Shown one piece after another: positions 54,531-63,029 of a DNA stretch of 64,000 nucleotides; position 1 is the first letter of the stretch, and every line of letters begins with the position of its first letter. The DNA lies in the NCBI RefSeq assembly GCF_003991875.1, contig NZ_CP031423.1, positions 248,001-312,000 of the forward strand. The letters are read 5' to 3'. Position numbers and translations under genes: made by a program. Source of the DNA: Microbacterium lemovicicum (GTDB lineage: Bacteria > Actinomycetota > Actinomycetes > Actinomycetales > Microbacteriaceae). The notes beneath the pieces were generated by a model. It saw only the letters and a program-made list of their open reading frames with translations. It had not been told where the DNA came from and did no database searches.

Positions 54531-55597
54531 GACAGGACCTCGTCTTCCAGAGCGTTCGAGCGGGTGGCCGCGCCGTCGAGGCGCAGCAGGTCGGTGACGT
54601 TGCGGTGATAGATCTGCTCGCGGTCGTCGTCGTCGAGGATGTCCATCTCCTGCAGGTTCGCGATCGTGTCGCGGATGTAGCCGGGTCCCTTCTCGGGATC
54701 GAAGGGGGTGTCCGAGGCGAACAGGGTGTGATCGACCCCGAAGAACCGGATGGCCGTGCGCATCGCATCGCCGGCGCCGAAGTACGCCGTGTCGACGTAG
54801 AACTTCTTGAAGTAGTCGATGGGGCGCTGCGTCAGCGGATACCCGGCGATGTCATCGGACTGGTCCGCCGGCGTCCGCGTGCCCAACTGATCCCAGCCGG
54901 CGCCGACGCGTCCCGCGAAGTGGGGGATCATCGCCCCGCCGTGGTGGATCAGGATCTTGATGTCGGGCAGTCGCTCGAAGACGCCGGAGAAGACCAACCG
55001 CGACATGAAGGCGGAGAGGTCGTACTCCCAGCCCAGCGTCCACCAGATCTCGAACTTCGACCTCTCCTCGGTCTTGTAGTCCGACCAGCTCGAGTCGCGG
55101 CAGGGATGCACCTGGATCATCTTGTTCCCCCGTCGGGCGACGGCCTCGTAGAACGGGAAGAAGCGCTCCTGGTCCATGGGCCCGCCGCCGACGTGGGTGT
55201 AGATCTGCACGCCCACCGCGCCGAGCTCGTCGAAGGCGCGTTCCGTCTCGGCGATCGCGTTGTCGACGTCATCCAGCGCGACGGCCGCACAGAAGCCTGC
55301 GAAGCGGTCCGGATGACGTGACACGAGATCGGCCATGCCGTCGTTGGCGATGCGCGCGAGCTCGGCGGTACGCGCAGCAGGGCCGAGGTCGTCGAGCGGC
55401 GGCGCGGCCGTGTTGACGATCTGTCGGTAATCCGAGCCGAACTCGTCCATCACGCGGAATCGCTCGTCCATGTCAACGAGGGCGGGCACGCCGCTCACCC
55501 GCTTCTGGATGTTGCGCGCCACGGGGCTGTCGTCGATGGCGAACAGCCGCTCGGCGTAGGCGGCGGGGAGGAGATGGCAGAAGGCGTCGATCTTCAT
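54527..55597 (-). CDS. Amidohydrolase-2 family protein, atypical metal site
   Basis: A 356-residue TIM-barrel protein of the ACMSD-related amidohydrolase family. It has VQVHP-like strand MIQVHPCRDSS, KILIHHGGAMIPHFAGRVGA with metal and active-site His, and the metal Asp in LFASDTPFDPEKGPGY. The usual HxH at the start of strand 1 is reduced to one His (MKIDAFCHLLP). It is the first gene of the operon, with the ribosome site GAAAGGATC and an IclR-type palindrome upstream. Confidence 0.78.
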   Translation of the reverse strand: MKIDAFCHLLPAAYAERLFAIDDSPVARNIQKRVSGVPALVDMDERFRVMDEFGSDYRQIVNTAAPPLDDLGPAARTAELARIANDGMADLVSRHPDRFAGFCAAVALDDVDNAIAETERAFDELGAVGVQIYTHVGGGPMDQERFFPFYEAVARRGNKMIQVHPCRDSSWSDYKTEERSKFEIWWTLGWEYDLSAFMSRLVFSGVFERLPDIKILIHHGGAMIPHFAGRVGAGWDQLGTRTPADQSDDIAGYPLTQRPIDYFKKFYVDTAYFGAGDAMRTAIRFFGVDHTLFASDTPFDPEKGPGYIRDTIANLQEMDILDDDDREQIYHRNVTDLLRLDGAATRSNALEDEVLS

Positions 55598-55690
55598 CGA
55601 TCAGGATCCTTTCGATCACGTGCGACGTCGCAGCGGGATGGCTCGACCCAACCAAGTCGTTTCGACCCGGTACACCCTTCGTGCCCGCAT

Positions 55691-55707
55691 ATTCCGCGAC
55701 ACGGAAT
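55691..55707. promoter_or_regulatory. IclR-type operator before the catabolic operon
   Basis: ATTCCG, 5 bases, CGGAAT: a perfect palindrome between the iclR stop and the first operon gene. Its half-sites and spacing are typical of IclR-family boxes. It lies 94 bases before the operon start, in the promoter region. Confidence 0.65.
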
Positions 55708-55716
55708 TAGCGGGGG

Positions 55717-56490
55717 TCAGCGGATGAGATCGGCGCGGATCCCCGCCGAGCACTCGCGGAGCGCGATCGTCACCTCTCGGACGCGACGCGGCTGCAGGCG
55801 CACACTCGGCGCCGACATCGCGACGGCGGCGATCGTGCTGCCCGCGCGGTCCCGCAGGGGAACCGCGATCGCGCTCAGGCCCTCGACGCTCTCCTCCTGG
55901 TTGACCGCGTATCCCCGCATCAGCACGAGGGCCAGCTCATCCAGCAACTGGGTGAACGTGCGGGTGTTCGGAGTCAGGCGACGGACGCCTCTCGGGTACA
56001 GCGCGCGCAGCGCGTCTCGCGACAGCTCGGCGAGCAGGACCTTCCCGCCGGACGTCGCGTAGGCGGGAAGCAGGGTGCCTGTCAGGACGTGCGTCCGCAC
56101 GCGCTGGTCGGCTTCGAAGCCGGCCACGAAGCGGACGTATCCGTCCTGCAGGACCAGGAGGTTCACCGTCTCTCCCAGCTTCGCCGTCAGCGCGGCGAGA
56201 TGCGGCTCGCTCACCTCGCGGAGATCGACGGCTCTCGTGCTCGAGAAGGCGAGCTCGATGAGCGCGGGTCCGATCCGGTACGCCCGGGTGATGCGGTCCT
56301 GCGTGACGAAGCCGCGGTACTCGAGCGTGCTGAGTATCCGATGCACCGTCGAGGCCGAGACGCCGAGCTCTTTCGCGGCTGTCGTGACCCGCAGATCGGG
56401 CGCATCCTGGAGGAGCGACAGGAGCTGGAGGGCGTGGTCGACAGCGCCCACGGGATGCCGCGGTTCCGGCATCGTCTGAACCGAGGCCAT
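55717..56490 (-). CDS. IclR family transcriptional regulator
   Basis: A 257-residue regulator with winged HTH (AVDHALQLLSLLQDAPDLRV, TTAAKELGVSASTVHRILST) and the IclR effector domain (LPAYATSGGKVLLAELSRDA, VNQEESVEGLSAIAVPLRDR). It is encoded just upstream of the eight-gene operon on the same strand. Together with the palindrome in between, this makes it the likely regulator. Confidence 0.92.
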   Translation of the reverse strand: MASVQTMPEPRHPVGAVDHALQLLSLLQDAPDLRVTTAAKELGVSASTVHRILSTLEYRGFVTQDRITRAYRIGPALIELAFSSTRAVDLREVSEPHLAALTAKLGETVNLLVLQDGYVRFVAGFEADQRVRTHVLTGTLLPAYATSGGKVLLAELSRDALRALYPRGVRRLTPNTRTFTQLLDELALVLMRGYAVNQEESVEGLSAIAVPLRDRAGSTIAAVAMSAPSVRLQPRRVREVTIALRECSAGIRADLIR

Positions 56491-56496
56491 TCCGAA

Positions 56497-56502
56497 AACC
56501 TA
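56497..56502 (-). promoter_or_regulatory. Leaderless-type -10 of the iclR gene (TAGGTT)
   Basis: TAGGTT on the minus strand, 6 bases before the iclR ATG. Confidence 0.5.
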
Positions 56503-56576
56503 GCGTTGAAGCCTCGCGCGACGTCTCGAAGATCACACCTTCGGGATCGCCGCGGCGGATACGGGCGCGCAGCGTG

Positions 56577-57236
56577 TCAGCCGTCGGCCGTCTGCACCGT
56601 CACGCTCACCGATCCGTCCCGCATGGTGAACCGGACTTCGCTGCCCTCCGGCAGCCCGCCGACGAGCGCGGGACGCACCTGGTCGCCGACGCGGAGGGCG
56701 AGCGAGAGGGACGTGGCGGCGTCCGCGCATTCCACGCGCAGCGCATCGTCCTCGCCGGAGCCGACGAGCAGGCAGGTCGAGCCGGCGGGGCTGGTGGCCG
56801 ACCAGACCCACAGCCCCTGGAAGTCGGCGAAGGGCTGCAGCTGGGCGCCGATCATGTCGATCCGGGCCAGATCGACCCGGTCGACGAGGCGCTGGCGCTC
56901 CGCCGCGGTCGCGACGATCGACACGCCGTCCGGCCGTCCGGTGGCGGCCAGCGCGCCCGCGCCGATGACCACCGCGCCGGCCGCGGCGATCGCGGAGGCC
57001 GTGACCCATCGGCGGCGACGCATCGGCCGAGAGCGCGTGACGGGGACCGCCGACCGGCCGCGGGAGAGAGCGGCGTCCTCCGGGGGAACGGGCGCCGCAT
57101 GACTCAGCCGCTCGAGCTCCTCGAGCCGCGTCAGCGCGATCGGATCCGCGGCGATGTCGGCGTCGGGCCCGAACGCCCGACGTCGGAGGTCCGCGAGTTC
57201 ACGGGCGAACTCTGGCGGGAGCGACGTCGCATCCAC
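56577..57236 (-). CDS. Single-pass membrane protein of unknown function
   Basis: A 219-residue protein with a charged cytosolic N-terminal half (PPEFARELADLRRRAFGPDA, LTRLEELERL), one membrane helix at about 93-113 (WVTASAIAAAGAVVIGAGAL) and an exported C-terminal domain. The topology recalls anti-sigma-factor-like proteins, but no sigma gene is adjacent. The GTG at 57236 lies 7 bases after the GntR stop; the start is uncertain, as the frame stays open upstream. Confidence 0.6.
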   Translation of the reverse strand: MDATSLPPEFARELADLRRRAFGPDADIAADPIALTRLEELERLSHAAPVPPEDAALSRGRSAVPVTRSRPMRRRRWVTASAIAAAGAVVIGAGALAATGRPDGVSIVATAAERQRLVDRVDLARIDMIGAQLQPFADFQGLWVWSATSPAGSTCLLVGSGEDDALRVECADAATSLSLALRVGDQVRPALVGGLPEGSEVRFTMRDGSVSVTVQTADG

Positions 57237-57243
57237 CCTCTGA

Positions 57244-57963
57244 TCATGCTCCCGCGGTGTCCTCTCCGCCACCACTCGCGCGGAGGACCGAGGAGGGGGC
57301 GGATGCTTCGGGCCCGGGCTCCCCGCCGAGCCTCTCGACGAGGCGCTCGCGGGCGCGACCGATGTGCTCGCCGAGGAGGGCGGCTGCAGCATCCCCCTCG
57401 CCCGCCTCGATGAGCTCGAGCAGGCGCTCATGCTCCGCGACGATGACCTCGGTCGGCAGGAGGGAGGCGCCCTGCACCTGCGACATGCAGAGCACGACCT
57501 CCGAGACGAGGCTGCGGTACATGCGCGTGGTGCGCTCGCTGCCGATCGCGTCGACGAGGCTCGCGTGGAAGCGCATGTCGGGGTCGACGGCGTCGCGGGG
57601 CGAGGCGTCGGTCAGCGCCGCGATCTCGGCGTTCGCCGCGCGTGCCGCCGGCGGCACCACCCTGGTGCGCGCGAGGACGCGCAGCGCTTCGGCCTCGATG
57701 ACGGCGCGGCTGCGGTAGATGTCGCGGGCGTCCTCGGGCGTGAGCCGCATGACCCGCGCCGTCTTGTGGGCGCTGCGCTCGAGCAGCCGTTCCCGCACGA
57801 GGTTCTCGATCGCCGCCTTCGCCGTCGGGCGGGCGACGTCGTAGCGACCGGCGACGTCGGTCTCGACGAGCGCCTGACCGGGCGGCAGATCGCCGGACAG
57901 CACCCGGGCGCGCAGGTCGGCCGTGACGGCGTCGATCACCGAGACCACGTCCAATCGCACCAT
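57244..57963 (-). CDS. GntR family regulator, FCD subfamily
   Basis: A 239-residue regulator with winged HTH (LRARVLSGDLPPGQALVETD, VAGRYDVARPTAKAAIENLV) and a helical FCD effector domain (RSRAVIEAEALRVLARTRVV, MRFHASLVDAIGSERTTRMY) with metal-type His residues (RFHASL, AEHERLLELI). It is divergent from a FAD/Fe-S dehydrogenase, and a perfect FadR-type box at 58001-58011 lies between them. The ligand is unknown; 2-hydroxy acids are plausible from the neighbour. Confidence 0.85.
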   Translation of the reverse strand: MVRLDVVSVIDAVTADLRARVLSGDLPPGQALVETDVAGRYDVARPTAKAAIENLVRERLLERSAHKTARVMRLTPEDARDIYRSRAVIEAEALRVLARTRVVPPAARAANAEIAALTDASPRDAVDPDMRFHASLVDAIGSERTTRMYRSLVSEVVLCMSQVQGASLLPTEVIVAEHERLLELIEAGEGDAAAALLGEHIGRARERLVERLGGEPGPEASAPSSVLRASGGGEDTAGA

Positions 57964-57970
57964 GGCATCG

Positions 57971-57976
57971 AGCGTA
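57971..57976 (-). promoter_or_regulatory. Leaderless-type -10 of the GntR gene (TACGCT)
   Basis: TACGCT on the minus strand, 7 bases before the ATG at 57963. Confidence 0.45.
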
Positions 57977-57995
57977 CGCGCGACCCCCACAGATG

Positions 57996-58011
57996 TACAC
58001 TTGTCAGACGA
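57996..58011 (+). promoter_or_regulatory. -10 (TACACT) overlapping a FadR-type GntR operator
   Basis: TACACT at 57996-58001, then TTGTCAGACGA at 58001-58011. The latter matches the FCD-GntR consensus TNGTNNNACNA at every fixed position. A bound repressor would cover the -10 and transcription start of the FAD/Fe-S gene. Confidence 0.65.
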
Positions 58012-58021
58012 TCTGGCGGCG

Positions 58022-60853
58022 ATGGCAGGAGACGATGACGTGGACGCGCTCATGACGGCCGCGGTGGCGGATCCGGCCCGCATCAGCACGCGGTCGATCG
58101 ACCGCGTCGCGTACGCCTCGGATGCCTCGCACTATCTCTTCACGCCGAGCGCCGTCGTCACGGCCGCCGACGCCGCCGAGGTCGCCGCGATCCTGCGCGC
58201 CGCCTCGGCCTCGGGCGCCCGGGTGACCTTCCGGTCAGGCGGCACCAGCCTGTCGGGTCAGGCCTGCACGGACGGAGTGCTGATCGACACCCGGAAGGCG
58301 TTCCGGCGGATCGACGTGCTCGACGGCGGGGCGCGGGTGCGGGCGCAGCCCGGTGCCACCGTCCGCCAGGTCAACACGCGCCTCGCGCGGCATGGGCGCC
58401 GCCTCGGTCCCGATCCCGCGAGCGAGGCCGCGTGCACCATCGGCGGCGTCGTGGCCAACAACTCCAGCGGCATGGCGTGCGGCACCGTCGAGAACACCTA
58501 CCGCACGCTGGAGTCGATGGTGTTCGTGCTGCCCTCGGGCACGACCATCGACACGGCCGACCCCGACGCCGACCGCCGCCTCCGCGAGGAGGAGCCGGAG
58601 CTGTCGGCAGGACTCGAGCGACTGCGCCGGCGCGTGCAGGACGACCCGGCATCGGTCGCGACGATCCGCCAGCAGTTCGCCATGAAGAACACCATGGGCT
58701 ACGGCGTGAACGCTCTCCTCGACTTCGACACCCCGGTGCAGATGCTCGCGCACCTCATCATCGGCAGCGAGGGCACGCTCGCCTTCGTCGCCGAGGCGAC
58801 CTACGTCACGGTGCCCCTCAAGCCCCGCATCGCCACCGCGCTCGCCGTCTTCCCGACGCTGGATGACGCCACCCGCGCGCTGCCGGCGCTGGTGGCGACG
58901 GATGCCGCGACCCTCGAGCTCATGGATGCCACCAGCATCCGGGTGGGGCAGGGCTTCGCCGACGCGCCGTCGCAGATCCGCGGGTTCGAGGTCGGGGCCG
59001 AGGCCGCGCTGCTCATCGAATACCAGGCCATGGAGCAGGAGCATCTCGACGAGCTGGTCGACCGCGGTGCGCGGCTGCTCGGCGGGCTGCCGCTGCGCGC
59101 ACCGGCGGAGCTGTCGCAGGATGCGGCGGAGCGCGCCCGCGCGTGGAAGCTGCGCAAGGGCCTCTACGCGACCGTGGCCGGCGCCCGCCCGGGCGGCACG
59201 ACCGCCCTCCTCGAGGACGTCGTCGTGCCGGTGCCCGCGCTCGCGCCGACCTGCGAGGCGCTGCAGGAGCTCTTCACGCGGTTCGCGTATCGCGACAGCG
59301 TGATCTTCGGGCACGCCAAGGACGGCAACATCCACTTCATGCTCACCGACCGGTTCGAGGGCGACGCCGCGATCGGACGGCTGGCGGACTTCACCGATGA
59401 GATGGCCGACGTCGTGCTGGCCGCGGGCGGCAATCTCAAGGCCGAGCACGGCACAGGGCGGGCGATGGCCCCCTTCGTCCGCCGCCAGTACGGCGATGAG
59501 CTCTACGCCGTCATGTGCGAGATCAAGCGGCTGTGCGATCCCCGCGGCATCCTGAACCCCGGCGTCATCATCGACGACGACCCGGTGGCGCACCTCCAGA
59601 GCTTCAAGCTGGCAGAGCCCATCGAGGCGGAGGCCGACCGCTGCGTCGAGTGCGGCTACTGCGAGCCGGTCTGCCCGTCGAAGGACCTCACGCTCACACC
59701 GAGGCAGCGGATCGTGGTCCGCCGGGGGATGGCCCGGGCAGAGGCCCACGGCGATCACGCGCTGGCCCGCGAGCTGCGGAAGGACTACGACTACGCCGGC
59801 GTCGACACCTGTGCGGTCGACGGGATGTGCGCCACCGCATGCCCCGTGCTGATCGACACCGGGCAGCTGGTCAAGCGTCTGCGGCGAGAGGACCAGAATC
59901 CGGTGCTCGCCGCGGGCTGGAAGGCCGCCGCCGCCGCGTGGGGACCGGTCACGCGGGCGGGCTCGACCGCGCTGACGGTCACCGACCGCGTGCCGGCATC
60001 GGCCGTCTCCGCGGTCACGATCGCCGCGCGCGCCGTGCTCGGCGCCGACACCGTGCCGCTGTACTCGGGCGACCTGCCCGGCGGCGGACAGGGTCGGCGG
60101 CGTCTCGCCGGCGTGCAGGGCGGGGGCGATGCGGAGGTCGTCGCGGTCTACCTTCCGGCGTGCGTGAACTCCATGTTCGGCGCGGCCGCCGGCGGCATCG
60201 GGGCGACCGAGGCGTTCGTGCGGCTGGCGCAGCGCGCAGGGGTGCGGGTCGTCGTGCCCGAGGGCATCGAGTCGCTCTGCTGCAGCACGCCGTGGACCTC
60301 GAAGGGCTACACCGGAGGCCGCGACGTGATGGCGAAGCGGGTGGTGGCGGCGCTGCGCGAATCGACCCGCGACGGCGAGCTCGTCGTGGTCAGCGACGCG
60401 TCGAGCTGCACGGAGGGCTTCGCGCACATCCTGCACGACGCCGGACTCGGCTACCGGACGGAGGACGCCGTCGCGTTCGTGGAGCGGGTCGTGCTGCCGC
60501 AGCTGGGCGCGGTGATGCCCGTGGCGGAGTCCCTCGTGCTGCACCCGACCTGCTCCTCGACGCAGATGGGGCTGAACCCCGCGCTGGCGGCTCTCGCCGA
60601 CGTCGTCGCGACGGATGTGCGCACTCCGGATGCATGGGGATGCTGCGGCTTCGCCGGAGACCGGGGGATGCTGCATCCTGAACTCACCGCGTCGGCGACC
60701 GCGGCCGAGGCCGCGGAGGTGGCGGAGATCGGCGCGCAGGCGCACGCCTCGTGCAACCGCACCTGCGAGGTGGGGATGACCCGGGCGACCGGCGCGGAGT
60801 ACCGGCACGTGCTGGAGCTCCTCGAGGAGGCCACCCGTCCCGCGCGCGTCTGA
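58022..60853 (+). CDS. Fused FAD-binding and Fe-S dehydrogenase (D-2-hydroxyacid or D-lactate dehydrogenase-like)
   Basis: A 943-residue fusion of GlcD-like and GlcF-like parts. The PCMH-type FAD domain (about 60-270) has FRSGGTSLSGQ and IGGVVANNSSGMACGT. The FAD-oxidase C-terminal cap (about 290-520) has FGHAKDGNIHFML. Two 4Fe-4S clusters follow (CVECGYCEPVCPS; CAVDGMCATACPV). Two CCG-type domains come last (SLCCSTPW, HPTCSSTQMG, WGCCGFAGDRG). It oxidises a 2-hydroxy acid and passes electrons to the respiratory chain. The start is likely at the ATG 58022; an upstream start would run into the GntR gene. Confidence 0.86.
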   Translation: MAGDDDVDALMTAAVADPARISTRSIDRVAYASDASHYLFTPSAVVTAADAAEVAAILRAASASGARVTFRSGGTSLSGQACTDGVLIDTRKAFRRIDVLDGGARVRAQPGATVRQVNTRLARHGRRLGPDPASEAACTIGGVVANNSSGMACGTVENTYRTLESMVFVLPSGTTIDTADPDADRRLREEEPELSAGLERLRRRVQDDPASVATIRQQFAMKNTMGYGVNALLDFDTPVQMLAHLIIGSEGTLAFVAEATYVTVPLKPRIATALAVFPTLDDATRALPALVATDAATLELMDATSIRVGQGFADAPSQIRGFEVGAEAALLIEYQAMEQEHLDELVDRGARLLGGLPLRAPAELSQDAAERARAWKLRKGLYATVAGARPGGTTALLEDVVVPVPALAPTCEALQELFTRFAYRDSVIFGHAKDGNIHFMLTDRFEGDAAIGRLADFTDEMADVVLAAGGNLKAEHGTGRAMAPFVRRQYGDELYAVMCEIKRLCDPRGILNPGVIIDDDPVAHLQSFKLAEPIEAEADRCVECGYCEPVCPSKDLTLTPRQRIVVRRGMARAEAHGDHALARELRKDYDYAGVDTCAVDGMCATACPVLIDTGQLVKRLRREDQNPVLAAGWKAAAAAWGPVTRAGSTALTVTDRVPASAVSAVTIAARAVLGADTVPLYSGDLPGGGQGRRRLAGVQGGGDAEVVAVYLPACVNSMFGAAAGGIGATEAFVRLAQRAGVRVVVPEGIESLCCSTPWTSKGYTGGRDVMAKRVVAALRESTRDGELVVVSDASSCTEGFAHILHDAGLGYRTEDAVAFVERVVLPQLGAVMPVAESLVLHPTCSSTQMGLNPALAALADVVATDVRTPDAWGCCGFAGDRGMLHPELTASATAAEAAEVAEIGAQAHASCNRTCEVGMTRATGAEYRHVLELLEEATRPARV

Positions 60854-60871
60854 CCCTGGCTGCTCGCCCAC

Positions 60872-60888
60872 CCCGCTCACCGAGTGAG
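60872..60888. terminator. Short hairpin between convergent genes
   Basis: CGCTCAC, 3 bases, GTGAGCG: a perfect 7-bp stem between the dehydrogenase and oxidoreductase stops. No T-run follows, so activity is uncertain. Confidence 0.4.
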
Positions 60889-60911
60889 CGCGGCGCGTCG
60901 GCACGGTTCCC

Positions 60912-62063
60912 CTACCGCTCCGACAGGTACCGCATCAGCGCCCGCACCGCATCGCGGCCCGCCCGGTTCGCGCCGACCGTCGACTGGCTGGGGCCGAAGC
61001 CGATGAGGTGGATGCGCGGCTCGGCCGCCACCTGCGTGCCGCGCATCGCGATCCCGCCGCGCGAGTTGCGCAGAGCGAGAGGGTCGAGGTGTGCGAGCGC
61101 GGGGGTGAAGCCGGTGGCCCAGAGGATCACGTCGACGGGGGTGAACGTGCCGTCCGCCTCCCGCACGCCGTGCGGCTCGATGCGGGTGAACATCGGGCGT
61201 CGCTCGAGCGCACCGCGCTCCCTGGCGGCGACGGCGTACGGCAGCCAGCCCAGGCCCGTGTACGAGACGACGCTCGCCGACGGGTCGCCGGCTTCGACCG
61301 CGGCGGTGACTTTGGCGATGGTCTCCCGTCCCTCGACCTCGGGCCGGAAGTCGCCCTCCCAGAACACCGGCTCGCGGCGGGTGTACCAGAACGTCGTCGC
61401 ATCACGCGAGATCTCCTCGAGCAGCTGCACCGCCGAGATGCCGCCGCCCACGACGGCGACGCGGCGACCGGCCGTCGCGGCAGAGGATACGTAGTCGCGC
61501 GTGTGCAGCTGCGTGCCGAGGAACGTGTCCTGGCCGGGGTAGTGCGGCAGGACGGGGCTGGTCCATGTGCCGGTGGCGTTGATGACCGCACGGGTGCGCC
61601 ACACCCCCGCCGACGAATCGACGAGGAGATCGCCGTCCGGGTCGTCGCCGGCTCGACGGACGGCGCTCACCGTCACCGGCCGCAGGACGGGCGGACCCAT
61701 CGCCGTCTCGAACGCCGCGAAGTAGCGCGGCACCGCGTCGCGGCTCGCCTCCGCGCCGTCGATCGGCGGCTTCGGGAAGCCCGGCAGGTCGAAGATGCCG
61801 TTGACCGTCGACATGCGCAGCGACTCCCACCGGTGGCGCCACGCGCCTCCGGGTCCGGTCTCGGCGTCGAGGACGACGAAGGTACCGGGAGACGGCTGTC
61901 CCGCGCCGGAACCCCGGCCACCGGCATCCATCGCCGCCGCGCTGTCGAGTGCGCTGACGAAGCCGCGCTGAGCGAGGTGGAACGCGGCCGACAGTCCGGC
62001 CTGACCGGCGCCGATGACGACGACGGTCGCCGTGCGCTCGGCTGCCGTCGGGGAGGCGGTCAC
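60912..62063 (-). CDS. FAD-dependent oxidoreductase (flavin monooxygenase-like)
   Basis: A 383-residue two-dinucleotide-fold flavoprotein: FAD motif VVVIGAGQAGLSAAFHLAQR, NADP motif VAVVGGGISAVQLLEEI, and the ATG-type signature INATGTWTSP and VILWATGFTPAL. A Gly/Ser-rich insertion (AAMDAGGRGSGAGQPSPG) follows the first strand. The closest groups are CzcO-like and flavin-containing monooxygenases. The substrate is unknown. The GTG start has TATCCT 6 bases upstream. Confidence 0.85.
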   Translation of the reverse strand: MTASPTAAERTATVVVIGAGQAGLSAAFHLAQRGFVSALDSAAAMDAGGRGSGAGQPSPGTFVVLDAETGPGGAWRHRWESLRMSTVNGIFDLPGFPKPPIDGAEASRDAVPRYFAAFETAMGPPVLRPVTVSAVRRAGDDPDGDLLVDSSAGVWRTRAVINATGTWTSPVLPHYPGQDTFLGTQLHTRDYVSSAATAGRRVAVVGGGISAVQLLEEISRDATTFWYTRREPVFWEGDFRPEVEGRETIAKVTAAVEAGDPSASVVSYTGLGWLPYAVAARERGALERRPMFTRIEPHGVREADGTFTPVDVILWATGFTPALAHLDPLALRNSRGGIAMRGTQVAAEPRIHLIGFGPSQSTVGANRAGRDAVRALMRYLSER

Positions 62064-62069
62064 AGGCCC

Positions 62070-62075
62070 AGGATA
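62070..62075 (-). promoter_or_regulatory. Leaderless-type -10 of the flavoprotein gene (TATCCT)
   Basis: TATCCT on the minus strand, 6 bases before the GTG at 62063. Confidence 0.5.
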
Positions 62076-62099
62076 CGGTCCCGTAGCAGCCCGACCTCG

Positions 62100-63023
62100 T
62101 CAGCGATAGCGACGGGGGACCGTCCAGTGCCGTCCGAACTCCTCGTCGAACGACTCCGGATCGAACGGGCTGTCGCCGCCCGCCGGGAAGCTCGTGAGCT
62201 CGCCGAACACCACCCTGCCGTCGACGTCGTAGAGGTCCACGCGCACGAAGTCGGTGCCGGCGGCGAGGCGCTCGGCGACGTCGATCATCTCGGCGAGGTG
62301 CGCCGGTCGCGCGGGAGCGGGGTCGGCCCAGGGCGGCCCGCCCGAGAGCGGGAGGTGGCTCCAGTCGGGCAGGAAGAAGTCCTGCGTGCGCGTGCCGAAA
62401 CGGCCGCTGTCGACCTGGATGTAGGCGCAGGTGCCGTGGAAGACGAAGAACTTGACGTCGTCCGGCACCGAACCGGCGGGCCCGGCGAGGAACTCCTCCA
62501 CGATCACGCGGGGACGGATGCGCCCGTAGACCCACTCGCGGTTCGGTCCCTGCCCGTACAGCTTGCTCAGCCAGGTCTCCGCGATCCGTGCGACCTGCTC
62601 GCGGGAGGCGTGCTCGGCTCTGACATGCCGGTAGACCCAGCCCCACTGCGCGTCGGGGAGGCGGGCGTCCTCGGGGGCGAACCGAGACACGACCAGCGCC
62701 GCTCCGCTCCCGTGGGTGGGCTTCACGACGTAGGCGTCGGGCAGATCGACGTCGCGCAGCGCGAGTGCGTCGTCGAGGACCGCGAACACCCCCGGAAGAT
62801 ACCGCTCGCCGACCACGGCGGCGACGTGATCACGCACGGCGGCCTTGTCGGCGAACGTCACGATCAGGTCGCGGTGGTCGCGCAGCATCTTGTAGCGCAC
62901 CTTCTCGCGGAAGGTGCGCGGGTGCCGCGTGCGCCACAGGCGGGCCGCGCGAACCAGGATGCTGCGCTCCCGCCATCTCACCCGCGGACGGCGTGACCGG
63001 CGAGACGAGGTGGAGCGGGGCAT
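62100..63023 (-). CDS. TupA-like ATP-grasp family protein
   Basis: A 307-residue protein of the TupA-type ATP-grasp family, known from cell-surface polysaccharide or teichuronopeptide synthesis. Seen: HPRTFREKVRYKMLRDHRDL, VTFADKAAVRDHV, DAYVVKPTHGSGAALVVSRF for the ATP-binding Lys/Gly loop, and FVRVDLYDVDGRVVFGELTS with the metal-binding Asp and Glu. The N-terminus is Arg-rich. No glycan genes are adjacent, so the substrate is unknown. Confidence 0.8.
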   Translation of the reverse strand: MPRSTSSRRSRRPRVRWRERSILVRAARLWRTRHPRTFREKVRYKMLRDHRDLIVTFADKAAVRDHVAAVVGERYLPGVFAVLDDALALRDVDLPDAYVVKPTHGSGAALVVSRFAPEDARLPDAQWGWVYRHVRAEHASREQVARIAETWLSKLYGQGPNREWVYGRIRPRVIVEEFLAGPAGSVPDDVKFFVFHGTCAYIQVDSGRFGTRTQDFFLPDWSHLPLSGGPPWADPAPARPAHLAEMIDVAERLAAGTDFVRVDLYDVDGRVVFGELTSFPAGGDSPFDPESFDEEFGRHWTVPRRYR

Positions 63024-63029
63024 CCCTCG

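Noticed and set aside
58235-60904. Long minus-strand open frame opposite the FAD/Fe-S dehydrogenase
   Set aside because: Same reason: high-GC shadow frame with Arg/His/Gln-rich composition and no motifs, while the plus strand encodes a complete multi-domain enzyme.
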